DNA of 64,000 bases from Xanthomonas melonis (lineage in GTDB: Bacteria > Pseudomonadota > Gammaproteobacteria > Xanthomonadales > Xanthomonadaceae). A program made the translations under genes and the position numbers. Every line of letters begins with the position of its first letter. The stretch's first letter is position 1. The stretch covers positions 186,001 through 250,000 of the forward strand of contig NZ_JAJGQH010000002.1 of the NCBI RefSeq assembly GCF_020783655.1. Direction: 5' to 3'. Under the pieces are notes generated by a model. It did not search any database. It worked only from the letters and a program-made list of their open reading frames with translations, and was not told the origin of the DNA. Of this stretch, positions 42,847 through 51,757 are shown piece by piece.

Positions 42847-43575
42847 ATGAGCGTCTCGCGCCAAGCCACCATCACCGATGCCATCAGCGCTCAGATCGCT
42901 GCCGGCGCCTGGGGCCCGGATCACCGCCTGCCGGTGGAACGCGAGCTGGCCGAGCGCTTTGGCTGCACCCGGATCACCTTGCGTGAGGCCCTGCAGCAAC
43001 TGGAAGCCGAGGGCCGCATCTATCGCGAGAACCGCCGTGGCTGGTTCGTCAGCGCCCCGCGCGTGCGCTACGACCCCACCAGCATCGCCGGGTTCATGCA
43101 GTACGTGGCCGCGCAGGGGCGCAAACCGCGTACCGAACTGTTGAGCGCGACCCGCCAGCCCGCCGGTGCCGCCTTCGCGGCAGCGCTCAGGCTGCAGTCG
43201 CGCTACGAGGATGTCTTCGTGCTGCAACGCCGGCGCTGGATCGACCGCCGCGCGGTGCTGTTGGAAACCAACGTGGTGCTCGCCGCCTGGGCACCCGGAT
43301 TGCTCGAACACGACCTGGCCGGCTCGCTCTCGGCCGTGTTCAACCAGAAGCTGGGGCTGTTCCTGAGCCGCGCGCAGCTGTCGATGCATCCGGCCGGGCT
43401 GGATGCCACGCAGGCCACGCTGTTGCAGTCCACCACCGGCACGCCGTGCTTCCGCCTGCAGCGCGTAAGCTTTGCCGAGGACGGCCAGGCGGTGGAACTG
43501 GACATCGAATCCTGGCGCCACGATGCGCTGGATGTGGTGGTGCGCACCGAAGCGCCGATGCGCGTGGCGCTGTAG
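42847..43575 (+). CDS. GntR-family transcriptional regulator with UTRA domain (HutC type)
   Basis: A 242-residue regulator. Residues 1-70 are the winged helix (P-V-E-R-E-L-A-E-R-F-G-C-T-R-I-T-L-R-E-A-L). About 80-240 is the UTRA ligand domain, with Y-E-D-V-F-V-L-Q-R-R-R and G-T-P-C-F-R-L-Q-R-V. Its ATG overlaps the stop of a short hydrophobic frame that follows pnuC. As the last gene of the vitamin-uptake operon it probably senses the imported compound or its phosphate and controls the operon through the TGGTCTATACCA site. Confidence 0.9.
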   Translation: MSVSRQATITDAISAQIAAGAWGPDHRLPVERELAERFGCTRITLREALQQLEAEGRIYRENRRGWFVSAPRVRYDPTSIAGFMQYVAAQGRKPRTELLSATRQPAGAAFAAALRLQSRYEDVFVLQRRRWIDRRAVLLETNVVLAAWAPGLLEHDLAGSLSAVFNQKLGLFLSRAQLSMHPAGLDATQATLLQSTTGTPCFRLQRVSFAEDGQAVELDIESWRHDALDVVVRTEAPMRVAL

Positions 43576-43578
43576 CGC

Positions 43579-43608
43579 CGGGATTCGGGATTCGGGATTC
43601 GGGATTCG
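43579..43608. repeat. Heptamer array (CGGGATT)4
   Basis: Four perfect tandem CGGGATT units, then CG, start four bases after the gntR stop codon. They lie in the 74-base gap between convergent genes. The unit is the same as the decayed array at 2265-2295. Confidence 0.85.
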
Positions 43609-43649
43609 AGGGCGAGCGTGCTCGTGCTGCCATCTTTTCTGCGGGACGA

Positions 43650-44489
43650 TTACGCGTCGAACAGCGTGCGCTGCGGATCCGGCGGCGGCAGGTCGGCCAG
43701 CAACTGGCTCAGCTGCTCGCGCTGGGCGCGTAGCGGGTCGTGCATGAGGAAGCTGGCCAGGCGCGCGTGCCAGGCCGGCCAGCGCGTGGCCAGCGCTTCC
43801 ATGTCGCCGTCGGCCGGGAGGGCTTCGTGCGGCGAAGCCACGAAGGCCGTGTCGCACAGCACGTTGCGCCAGCCCAGGCCGCCCATGCGCAGGCTCAGGT
43901 CCACCAGCGCGGCATACCAGGAACCGTAGCTGCTGGCATCCAGGCCGCCGGCCTTGCGCCGTGCACTGCCACGCAACAGCACCGCATGGCCAACCGCCGA
44001 GGGCAGTTCCGGGTGCAGCGGCGGCATCGCCGCGCAGGCGGCGGCGAGCCGTTCCGGTGCGTCGGGCGGCGCATTGAGTTCGCCCAGCCGCGGCCAGCTG
44101 CAGGCTTCGCCCACATTGCTCCAGGGCGTAGCGGTGGCGATGGCGGCGTCGCGTGCGAAACACGCGCTCAGCAGGCCCAGCCAGCCCGGCAGCGGGCAGG
44201 CATCCACGCCCAGCACCGCCACATCGGCATCGCCGCAGGCGCTGAGCATTTCGTCCAGATGCGCCACCGCGCCGAGCATGCGCTGGCGGCGGGTGTGATG
44301 TGCCTGCAACTGGGTGCGCGCCAGCCAGTGTTCGATCACCGCGCGCCCGCGCGGACCGGCCTGCGCATCGTCGGCCAGCCACACCCGCGTGCCGGCGGGC
44401 GTGGCGGCATCCAGCGCGCCCAGGCAGGCATCCAACGCCTCGTCGTCGGTGCCCACCGGCACCAGCACGACGGGCAGTGCTGCACTCAT
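43650..44489 (-). CDS. Glycosyltransferase-like protein encoded downstream of xpsD
   Basis: A 279-residue protein with a GT-A-like start: V-V-L-V-P-V-G-T-D-D-E-A-L (about 6-18), W-L-A-D-D-A-Q, and V-A-V-L-G-V-D-A-C-P-L-P-G-W, which occupies the usual donor-site position before a P-G-W. No transmembrane segment. A C-terminal helix rich in Arg/Gln follows. It overlaps xpsD by four bases (ATGA), so it is translated with the secretion operon. A role in glycosylating a secreted or secretion protein is possible but unproven. Confidence 0.65.
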   Translation of the reverse strand: MSAALPVVLVPVGTDDEALDACLGALDAATPAGTRVWLADDAQAGPRGRAVIEHWLARTQLQAHHTRRQRMLGAVAHLDEMLSACGDADVAVLGVDACPLPGWLGLLSACFARDAAIATATPWSNVGEACSWPRLGELNAPPDAPERLAAACAAMPPLHPELPSAVGHAVLLRGSARRKAGGLDASSYGSWYAALVDLSLRMGGLGWRNVLCDTAFVASPHEALPADGDMEALATRWPAWHARLASFLMHDPLRAQREQLSQLLADLPPPDPQRTLFDA

Positions 44490-46798
44490 TGCGCCTTCTG
44501 GCTGGGTTTCAACGGCTCCATGGCCTTGAATTTCTGGCCGTACTCGTCGGTGAGATTGCGCGCTTCCTGCGGGTTGCGCACGATCGACGGGGTGATCAGC
44601 ACGATGACTTCGCGGCGGTCGGTGTCTCTGGTCTTCCGACCGAACAAGGCGCCGACGACCGGCAGCTTGCTCAAGAACGGGACGCCGGCGCTGCCATCGT
44701 TCGTACTGTCGTTGATCAGGCCTGCCAGCATCATGGTGTCGCCGCTCTGCACGGCTGCTTCGGTCTTAACTCGACGCGTGTTGATATCGACGTTGCATGC
44801 AGCACTGTTGACAGTGGTGGTGGTCGCCGCAGTACACGCATCGGGGCGCGGACCTGGCGAGCTGACTTCCTGCACGATATCCAGGAACACCATGCCGTCC
44901 TTGGTCACACGTGGACGCACTTTCAGGATCACGCCGGTGTCGATGTATTGCACCGACGAAAAGCTGCTGTCGCTGCCCAGCCCGGTATTGATCGACGTTG
45001 AATTGATCGGAATACGCGAGCCAACATTCAGCGTGGCCTCGGCGTTGTTTCGCACGAAGACCGAAGGTGTCTGTAGCAAACGCACGTTGGTGACGGTATC
45101 CAGCGCAGTAATGACTGCCGCAGCATTCTTGCCAAGGAACGTCCAGGCAGCGCCGCCGTTGGTTACTCGACCGGCGATGTCACCCCATATGTTGCGCCCT
45201 GCCGCACTGGGAAGCCCCGCGCCACCGAACCCATTGGTGATCGAATCTGGAGCCGCATTCACCGCATTCTCGAAAAACCAGTTCACGCCGTACTGCAGCC
45301 GTCCGGTCAGCGTCACCTCCGCCACCTGCGCCTCGATATGCACCTGCATCGGCATCACATCGAGCTTTTCGATGACGTCGCGAATGGAATTCCAGGACTG
45401 CGGGGTGGAGCGCACCAGCAGGGTGTTGGTTTCGGCCACGGCCGAGACGCCGACCTTGTCGCCCTCCACCTCCAGCGTCACCGCGCCATTGCCGTTGCTG
45501 CGCGGCGACAGTTGCAGGCTGCCGTTGCCCAGGCCGCCGCCAGTACTGCCGCTGCCCATGCCGCTGCCGCCACCGAACTCACCGCCAACCGTGCTACCGC
45601 CATTTTCGCCGATGCTGCCACCGGTCAGGCCGGAGCTGCCGCCCATGCTGCTGTCGCGATTGCCCAGCTGCCCGCCCAGCACGCTGGTCTCTGCACCCGG
45701 TGCCAGCGAGGCGCTGGAGTCGCCGCCGTTGCCGCGCCCGCCGCCGAACACTTCCGCCAGGCGATCGGCCAGGTCCTTGGCCTTGATGTATTTCAGCTCG
45801 TAGGAGAACAGCCGCACGCCGCCGCCAGCGCTGTCGATGCGGTCCAGCCATTGCTGGATCTGGTCCAGGTAGCGCGGCTGCGGGGTGATCACCAGCACCG
45901 CATTGGCGTTCTCCAGCGGCATGAAGCGGAACATGCCGGCGCTGGGTGTCTTGCTCTGTTCGCCGAATACCTTTTCCAGATCGGCGGCGACCTTCTCGGC
46001 CTTGCCGGACTGGATCGGGAACACGCCCACCGACATGCCCGACAGCCAGTCCACGTCGAAGATCTGCACCGTACGCAGATAGTTTTCCAGCTCGGCGCGG
46101 GTGCCGCCCAGGGTGATCACGTTGCGCGCCGGGTCGGTGCCGACGATGGCGTTCGGGCGCGCGTAGGGCTCGAGCACCTTCTTCATTTCGCTGGCCGAGA
46201 TGTACTTCAGCGGCACCACGCGCACCTCGAAACCGCGCGCGGCCGAGGGCGAGGCGGTGCTGGGCGCCACCGTGCCGGCCAGCGCCTGATCGGCCGGCAC
46301 GATGTTGTAGCGGCCACCGTTGAACACCATGCGGGCGTTGTTCCAGCCCAGCACCATCTCCAGCAGGTTCAGCGCCTGCGCGGGCGACACCGGATTGGGC
46401 GTGGCCAGGGTCACGGTGCCCTGCACGCCGGGGGCGATGACGTAGTTCTGCCCGAGCATGTCGCCCAGGATCGCCTTGACCACGGCCTGCAGCGATTCGC
46501 CTTCGAAGTTGAAGGTGGCGCTGCCGCTGCTGGCCATGCCCAGCGTGGGCGCCGGCGCCGACGCGGCGCTCTGGTTGATCATGGCGCCGCTGCCGCGGCG
46601 GATCACCGGGCCGGGCCTGGCGCTGGCATTGCCGTCGGCACGCTGCTCGGCGGGGGTCTGGGTGGCGCCGGCGGCGCCGACCTGCGGATCCAGGCGCGCA
46701 TTGCGGCGCACGTCCGGCGGCGGAGTGGTGGCGCAACCGGCCAGCAGGCCAATCAGCAGGGACACGGGAAACAGGCGCGGCGTCATGCGTTCACTCAT
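44486..46798 (-). CDS. xpsD: Type II secretion secretin XpsD
   Basis: XpsD forms the outer-membrane gate of the type II secretion system. The 770-residue protein has a lipobox L-L-A-G-C (Cys22), N0-N3 domains, and a secretin domain with V-x-V-P-L-K-Y and the C-terminal V-P-F-L-S-K-L-P-V-V-G-A-L-F-G beta-lip motif. A Gly/Ser-rich insert (about 352-436) lies inside the N3 region. Last gene of the xps operon apart from the coupled glycosyltransferase-like gene. Confidence 0.96.
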   Translation of the reverse strand: MSERMTPRLFPVSLLIGLLAGCATTPPPDVRRNARLDPQVGAAGATQTPAEQRADGNASARPGPVIRRGSGAMINQSAASAPAPTLGMASSGSATFNFEGESLQAVVKAILGDMLGQNYVIAPGVQGTVTLATPNPVSPAQALNLLEMVLGWNNARMVFNGGRYNIVPADQALAGTVAPSTASPSAARGFEVRVVPLKYISASEMKKVLEPYARPNAIVGTDPARNVITLGGTRAELENYLRTVQIFDVDWLSGMSVGVFPIQSGKAEKVAADLEKVFGEQSKTPSAGMFRFMPLENANAVLVITPQPRYLDQIQQWLDRIDSAGGGVRLFSYELKYIKAKDLADRLAEVFGGGRGNGGDSSASLAPGAETSVLGGQLGNRDSSMGGSSGLTGGSIGENGGSTVGGEFGGGSGMGSGSTGGGLGNGSLQLSPRSNGNGAVTLEVEGDKVGVSAVAETNTLLVRSTPQSWNSIRDVIEKLDVMPMQVHIEAQVAEVTLTGRLQYGVNWFFENAVNAAPDSITNGFGGAGLPSAAGRNIWGDIAGRVTNGGAAWTFLGKNAAAVITALDTVTNVRLLQTPSVFVRNNAEATLNVGSRIPINSTSINTGLGSDSSFSSVQYIDTGVILKVRPRVTKDGMVFLDIVQEVSSPGPRPDACTAATTTTVNSAACNVDINTRRVKTEAAVQSGDTMMLAGLINDSTNDGSAGVPFLSKLPVVGALFGRKTRDTDRREVIVLITPSIVRNPQEARNLTDEYGQKFKAMEPLKPSQKAQ

Positions 46799-47601
46799 TG
46801 GGTCTGACCGGGGGTAGAGCCGCTCTGGCGCTGCTGTTGCAGCTGGCGGCGTCGGGCTTCGATGCGTTCGCGGATGGCCCGCATCTGATCGTCGGAGGGG
46901 CGTGGAGCTTCCTGTGCGCCATCGCTGCGCTGCGGCGGCACGGTCGGCGGGGGCTGGCCGCCGGGCTGTTGCTCGGGCGGCGCGGCCGGTTGTGGCTGCG
47001 GCTGCGGCATCGTCGCGGCGGCATCGGCGGGCGCGCCTACGCCGGGCGCCGGCAACGGCGGGGTGCCAGCGGGCGCACCTCGCGCGGACGCGTTGGCGGT
47101 CGGCGGCTGCCCGCCCTGGCCGTTGAACACGTGCAGTTCCAGGGTCTGGGTGCCGCCCGGGCCCTCGATGGTGGCGCTGCGCGGTTGCAGGGCGAGCAGG
47201 CGCCAGCCCTTGACCGCCTCGCCGCCGAGCTGCACGCGCACCGAATCCTGCGGGTCCAGGGTCAGTGTGGCCATCTTGAAGTTGTCGGTCAGCAGCACAC
47301 CGGTCAGGCGCACCGTCGAGGCGGCGCCGCTGCCGTCGTTGCCGGACAGGAAGAACGGATGCGGCAGACGATCTTCGGCGAACACCGGATGCGCGGCGAT
47401 CTCCGAGTATTTCCCGAACTGCCCCAGTCGCTCGGGCGCCGGTGCCGGCAGCGTGGGCAGGCGCTGCACCAGTGCCGGATCGTCCGGCAGCAGCTCCACG
47501 CGCTTGCCCAGGCCGGCCACGGCCAGGATGCACACCAGCAAGGCCCAGCCCACCACGGTGGCCAGCAGCCAGGTCCTCAGACCGATCAGGTCAAGACGCA
47601 T
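46795..47601 (-). CDS. xpsN: Type II secretion protein XpsN (GspC-like)
   Basis: XpsN is the Xanthomonas counterpart of GspC that links the inner-membrane complex to the secretin. The 268-residue protein has one membrane segment (about 10-32), a homology region from about 60 to 150 (V-R-L-T-G-V-L-L-T-D), and a Pro/Gln/Ala-rich C-terminal half without a PDZ domain, ending in a basic coiled helix. Overlaps xpsD by four bases and xpsM by 11 bases. Confidence 0.9.
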   Translation of the reverse strand: MRLDLIGLRTWLLATVVGWALLVCILAVAGLGKRVELLPDDPALVQRLPTLPAPAPERLGQFGKYSEIAAHPVFAEDRLPHPFFLSGNDGSGAASTVRLTGVLLTDNFKMATLTLDPQDSVRVQLGGEAVKGWRLLALQPRSATIEGPGGTQTLELHVFNGQGGQPPTANASARGAPAGTPPLPAPGVGAPADAAATMPQPQPQPAAPPEQQPGGQPPPTVPPQRSDGAQEAPRPSDDQMRAIRERIEARRRQLQQQRQSGSTPGQTQ

Positions 47602-48244
47602 CGCTGGCCTCCGTAGTCTCGGCGGCAGCCGGCGCGGCCTCGGTGTTCAACGGCGCAGCGCTGGCGCCCGGGCGCAGATAGCCGGCCAGTTCGAACGCGA
47701 TATCCAGGCCGTTGCCGCTTTCGTTGGGCGAGAGCTGGTAGCGCTGCGCCATCACGTTGAGATTGTCCACGAACAGGCGCGGGCTGCCGTTCTCCAGGCT
47801 GTACAGCACCGAGGCCAGCTCCGGTGTGCCGCAGCGCAGGCGCACCTGCACCGCCACGCGGGTGAAGCGGCCCTTGCTTTCCGGCTGCAGCGGCGAACGG
47901 TTGCTGATGGCGCAACTGCGGTTGCCGGGGCTGGCTTCCACCACGGCGCGCTCCAGCCGTTGCACCAGCCCGGCCGAGGCCAGCTCGGCGGAGGTTTCCG
48001 GCAGGAACCCCGGCCGGCTCTCCAGGGTCTGGCGTGCCTGTTGCAAGCGCTGGCTGACCTGCGGCGCCTGCTGCAATTGCACGCGCACACGCAGCTCGCG
48101 TTCGCGTAGTGCCTGCAGTTCGTCCTGTGCGGCGATCATCGGCTGGGTGAACCACGGATGCACCAGCACCAGATAGGCCACGCCGAGGACCAGCAGCAGC
48201 AGGCCCAGAGCGATCCAGCGATCGCGCTTAACGCTGCGCGGCAT
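47591..48244 (-). CDS. xpsM: Type II secretion protein XpsM (GspM)
   Basis: A 217-residue inner-membrane protein. A single membrane helix (about 11-30, I-A-L-G-L-L-L-L-V-L-G-V-A-Y-L) is followed by a periplasmic coiled coil rich in Leu/Gln (45-85) and a ferredoxin-like C-terminal domain. It partners XpsL in the inner-membrane platform. Start M-P-R-S-V-K-R was chosen because it overlaps the xpsL stop by 17 bases. Confidence 0.92.
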   Translation of the reverse strand: MPRSVKRDRWIALGLLLLVLGVAYLVLVHPWFTQPMIAAQDELQALRERELRVRVQLQQAPQVSQRLQQARQTLESRPGFLPETSAELASAGLVQRLERAVVEASPGNRSCAISNRSPLQPESKGRFTRVAVQVRLRCGTPELASVLYSLENGSPRLFVDNLNVMAQRYQLSPNESGNGLDIAFELAGYLRPGASAAPLNTEAAPAAAETTEASDAS

Positions 48245-49349
48245 CGGCGGCCTCCTTCGCATCCGGGCCGACCAGTTCGGCGGTGATGGTGAAACGATCG
48301 ACGTTGCGGCCGGCATCGCTCTGCAGCACGCCGGTCAACGACGGCGTGCGCCACAACGGCGAGCCTTCCAGCCGCCGTACCAGCGAGGAAGCCTCGTTGC
48401 TCAGGCCGATCAACTGCAGTTGCCCGCCTTCGACCGAGAATTTCTCCAGATAGGTGCCGCCCGGCAACCGCCGGCTCAGTTCGTCCCAGATCTCCACCGA
48501 GGTCGGGCGCGTGGCGCGTTGCTGCTGGAAGAACGTGGCGCCCTCCACCAGGTCCATCAGTTGCTGGCGTTCGGCAGCCACCTGCCGCGCGCGCGCAGCG
48601 TTGGACTGCACCTTGGCGCGCAGCTCGTCGGCGGCCTGCCGGCGGTTGTCCAGCAGCAGCCAGCCGGCCACCGCCAACAGCACCAGCGCGGTGGCCGAGA
48701 GCAGCAGGTTCCAGCGCTGCATCGGGTCGCTGCGGCGCAGCCGGCGCGCCGGCGGCAGCAGGTTCACCCCCAGCGGCGCGCCCTGCGCATCGGCCACGTC
48801 GATGCCGGACAACGCGGTCGCCCAGGCATCGGGCACGCCGGCCTCGCCATCGATCATGCGCCGCGGCACCACCACCAGTTCGGCATCGAGCTGGCCGTCT
48901 TCGCGCACATCGAGCACGCGCGCATCGAAATACACCTGATCGGCAGTGAACGGGGTCTGCCGGTCGATCTCGAAGCGCGCCACATCCTGCAGGCGCGCCG
49001 CAGCCGCAGCCGGCAACCGCAGTGGACGCCGCAACGCCTGCGCCGCCGGCAGCAGCCAATGCCGCGGCAGGCCGTCCAGCGCGGTCGGCAGCACGCTGTT
49101 GACCTCGTGCGGCTGCACCGGCCACGGCAGGCTGGCGATCGTCTCGCGGCTCTGATCGCGCTGACGCAGCAGCTGCAGACTGTCGCCGTCGAGCTGCAAC
49201 AGCAGGCGCGCCTGCGACAGACCCAGCTGCCACTGCCAGCGCTGCGGCAGCCACGCCAGCAGCGATTGCTGCCACCAACGCCAGAAGCCGCCGGCGCCCG
49301 GCATGGCGCGTACGCCGATACGACCCAAGGTGTCCCGCCATGCGGTCAT
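48228..49349 (-). CDS. xpsL: Type II secretion protein XpsL (GspL)
   Basis: A 373-residue protein that recruits the XpsE ATPase to the membrane. The N-terminal cytoplasmic actin-like domain (about 1-215) contains [10 protein letters not shown], the PilM/GspL mark. A membrane helix (about 222-240, [14 protein letters not shown]) leads to a periplasmic coiled coil and a fimbrial-assembly-like domain with L-P-G-G-T-Y-L. The ATG overlaps the xpsK stop by four bases. Confidence 0.93.
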   Translation of the reverse strand: MTAWRDTLGRIGVRAMPGAGGFWRWWQQSLLAWLPQRWQWQLGLSQARLLLQLDGDSLQLLRQRDQSRETIASLPWPVQPHEVNSVLPTALDGLPRHWLLPAAQALRRPLRLPAAAAARLQDVARFEIDRQTPFTADQVYFDARVLDVREDGQLDAELVVVPRRMIDGEAGVPDAWATALSGIDVADAQGAPLGVNLLPPARRLRRSDPMQRWNLLLSATALVLLAVAGWLLLDNRRQAADELRAKVQSNAARARQVAAERQQLMDLVEGATFFQQQRATRPTSVEIWDELSRRLPGGTYLEKFSVEGGQLQLIGLSNEASSLVRRLEGSPLWRTPSLTGVLQSDAGRNVDRFTITAELVGPDAKEAADAAQR

Positions 49350-50197
49350 TGCACTGCTGCTCCCTCTTCCCAACGCAACACGGTATAGGCCGACCCCGGT
49401 AACGCGGACGCGCTGATGGACACGACCGCCCGCAACACTGCCTCGCGTCCCTGACTCAGTCGCGCCCGGCTCTCGATACTATAAGTGTCAGAGCCACCGA
49501 CCGTCGCCTCGCTACCCGGCAAACCCAGCGGCGCGTCACGCTGCGCCAGCAGCTGCCGTGCGTCCAGGCCCATCGCCGTCAACACCGGGCCCGGCGCGAA
49601 GCGCGCTTCCGGACGCGAGCGACCGCTGTACAAGGTGAGGTTCGGCAGCAGCTTGCGATACAGCTCGCCATCCATGCCCAGCACCAACCGCAATTCGCCC
49701 AGGGTTTCGAACGGGCTGTCCTTGGCGCCATAGGGTAGGCCCGCATCGGCGTAGTCGCGATCTTCCGCGCCGCCGCCGGGCTGGCTCAACGAATCGCCAT
49801 CGCGCCAATCGACGATGGCGCCGGCGATGCGCGTGTCGCGGCCTTGCTCGCCATCCACCGCACGCACCAGCGCGGCGAGCAATGCCGGCTCGGCCATGTT
49901 CAGATCCACCTTGCCGCTTTCGTCGACGATGCGGATCTCCACGCTGGCCTGGTCCATCTGCCAACGATAACGCCGGCCGTCTGCGCGCCAGCGCGCCTGG
50001 GTATCGGCGCTGCGCAAGCGGAACAGCGCGTACTCCAGGCCGGCGCGCGCGTATTCCTGCGCCTGCGCGCCATTGCGCAGCATGTTGCCCTGCAGCGCTT
50101 CCACGCGTGCGGTCAGCGCGAACGCACCGATCATCGCGGTGAGCAACGCGATCAACCACAGCACCAGCACCAGCGCTGCACCGCGCATCGCGCTCAT
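49346..50197 (-). CDS. xpsK: Type II secretion minor pseudopilin XpsK (GspK)
   Basis: A 283-residue tip pseudopilin. The prepilin site is M-R-G followed by A-A-L-V-L-V-L-W; the glutamate at position 5 is absent, as is usual in GspK. The large body has V-D-L-N-M-A (helix-hairpin region) and P-N-L-T-L-Y-S-G. With XpsI and XpsJ it forms the tip of the pseudopilus. The upstream extension in frame is xpsJ shadow; the ATG overlaps the xpsJ stop. Confidence 0.94.
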   Translation of the reverse strand: MSAMRGAALVLVLWLIALLTAMIGAFALTARVEALQGNMLRNGAQAQEYARAGLEYALFRLRSADTQARWRADGRRYRWQMDQASVEIRIVDESGKVDLNMAEPALLAALVRAVDGEQGRDTRIAGAIVDWRDGDSLSQPGGGAEDRDYADAGLPYGAKDSPFETLGELRLVLGMDGELYRKLLPNLTLYSGRSRPEARFAPGPVLTAMGLDARQLLAQRDAPLGLPGSEATVGGSDTYSIESRARLSQGREAVLRAVVSISASALPGSAYTVLRWEEGAAVQ

Positions 50198-50829
50198 TGC
50201 CCGGCTCCCGGGTTGCTGGATTGCGGCAACGCCACCACCAGCGGCGGCCAGGCCGTATCGTCGCTGCGGATCTCGATGCGCACCAGCAGGGGAAGACGGT
50301 CGTGCCATTCCCATTGCGGCAACCAGGCGCTCAGGCGTCCGTTCTGCGGATCCATGCCGCGATAGCGAAAGCTCACCTGCTGCACGCCATCGGTCAGTGT
50401 CTCCGGCGGCAATGCCTTGCCTTCTTCGATCGACTTGCCCGATTGCAACATGGTCAGCGCAATCTGCAGGCTGCGCCGCTGCCCGTCACCGGCCACCGAC
50501 AGATCGTGCAGGTAGGGGCCGCCGCGGCCCAGGTAGTCCGGCACGTCGGCGGCAAACCGCATGCGCTGCGGTTCGCCGACGAACAGCATCGGCTGCTGGC
50601 TTTGCGGATCGATGCTCATCGCCAGCGGCAACGCGGCGGCCAGCCGCCGGCGCAGGAACTCCTCGACCGCGCGCATGCGCTCGCTGCGTTGGGCGATGGC
50701 TTCGCCGCGCTGGCTCACCGCGCTGGCCGAGCGCAAGGTGGCGAAGGCCAGCGCCAGCCCGCCGACCAGCAGCATGGTGGCCAGCAGCACTTCGATCAGG
50801 GTGAAGCCGGCGCTGCGCGCACGCGTCAT
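50194..50829 (-). CDS. xpsJ: Type II secretion minor pseudopilin XpsJ (GspJ)
   Basis: A 211-residue pseudopilin with a prepilin peptidase site S-A-G / F-T-L-I-E-V and a hydrophobic helix of about 20 residues. The globular part contains Q-Q-V-S-F-R-Y-R-G, typical of GspJ. It joins the tip complex. Overlaps xpsI and xpsK by four bases each. Confidence 0.94.
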   Translation of the reverse strand: MTRARSAGFTLIEVLLATMLLVGGLALAFATLRSASAVSQRGEAIAQRSERMRAVEEFLRRRLAAALPLAMSIDPQSQQPMLFVGEPQRMRFAADVPDYLGRGGPYLHDLSVAGDGQRRSLQIALTMLQSGKSIEEGKALPPETLTDGVQQVSFRYRGMDPQNGRLSAWLPQWEWHDRLPLLVRIEIRSDDTAWPPLVVALPQSSNPGAGQ

Positions 50830-51242
50830 AGCGCGCTGTCCTGCGCGGTGGGCGCAACCAGCCGCAAGGTGCGCCACTGCAGCTTCTGGCTGGGCGCCTC
50901 GCCCCAACGCACCACCAGGGTCAGTTGCAGCAGCCGGTTCGCGCCGGGGGCCACCGGCGCCTGCGGGTTGCGGCGCGGCTCCTCGTACGGGCGCACGTCC
51001 ATCGACCAACGGAAATGCCCGTTCTCGAAGCTGCCCTGCTGCTGTTCGGGCACCAATGGCTTCTCCATGCCTTGCGCAGCCAGCAGCGATTGCGCGTGCA
51101 GCGTGGCGCGCGTGCCTTCGTCGGCCGCACGCACCTGACGTGCGGCACCGGACAACGATCCCAGCAACAGACTCAGCGCCAGCGCGAGCAAGGCGAAGGC
51201 CACGATCACCTCGATCAGGGAGTAGCCGCGTTGTCGCCTCAT
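50826..51242 (-). CDS. xpsI: Type II secretion minor pseudopilin XpsI (GspI)
   Basis: A 138-residue pseudopilin. Prepilin site Q-R-G / Y-S-L-I-E-V-I-V-A-F-A-L-L-A-L-A, then a short globular domain ending with a W-R-T-L-R-L-V strand. It is the core of the tip complex in GspIJK systems. Its start overlaps the xpsH stop. Confidence 0.94.
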   Translation of the reverse strand: MRRQRGYSLIEVIVAFALLALALSLLLGSLSGAARQVRAADEGTRATLHAQSLLAAQGMEKPLVPEQQQGSFENGHFRWSMDVRPYEEPRRNPQAPVAPGANRLLQLTLVVRWGEAPSQKLQWRTLRLVAPTAQDSAL

Positions 51243-51748
51243 GGCGCGGGCGTCCGCAACGGACCGGAACGCACTTCACCGGTGATCCAGCCCACGTCCA
51301 CGCGCCAGCGCGCGTCCTTGACCTGCAGATCGATCCGCCCGCCGGTGGAAGCGCCATCGGGAAAGAACTGGATCGCTCCCTGATCCTGCCGCGACTGCAC
51401 CTGGCGCGCACCGGTGAAGCGCACGTCCAGCGAAGACGGCAGATCGCCATGATGACCGCCGGGCGCTTCCCAGCGGCGTTGCATCGGATCGATCAGAAAC
51501 CGCTGCGGAGTGCCGGTGGCGATGGCCTGGGTGCGCGTGTAACGCAACTGCGAGGCGATCGCCTTGCCGGCGGTGCGCAGGCGCATGCCGTCGATGCCGC
51601 CGTTCAGGGCGGCCGCCGCCAGCACGCCGGCCATGGCGACCAGCGCGATCACCAGCAGCATTTCCAGCAACGAGGTGCCGCGCGCGCGTCTGCGGCCGGG
51701 GCCGAACACTGCGGGAGGGCAACGCAACGGCGGACGCGCACGGCACAT
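51239..51748 (-). CDS. xpsH: Type II secretion minor pseudopilin XpsH (GspH)
   Basis: A 169-residue pseudopilin with an unusually long 23-residue basic leader before the cleavage site R-A-R-G / T-S-L-L-E-M-L-L-V. The globular domain ends with the GspH strands I-D-L-Q-V-K-D and W-R-V-D-V-G-W-I-T-G. It connects the tip to the XpsG shaft. It begins nine bases after xpsG. Confidence 0.93.
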   Translation of the reverse strand: MCRARPPLRCPPAVFGPGRRRARGTSLLEMLLVIALVAMAGVLAAAALNGGIDGMRLRTAGKAIASQLRYTRTQAIATGTPQRFLIDPMQRRWEAPGGHHGDLPSSLDVRFTGARQVQSRQDQGAIQFFPDGASTGGRIDLQVKDARWRVDVGWITGEVRSGPLRTPAP

Positions 51749-51757
51749 GGACGCGGC

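Noticed and set aside
45338-46807. Plus-strand 489-codon frame opposite xpsD
   Set aside because: Shadow of the secretin gene; composition typical of antisense GC-rich frames.
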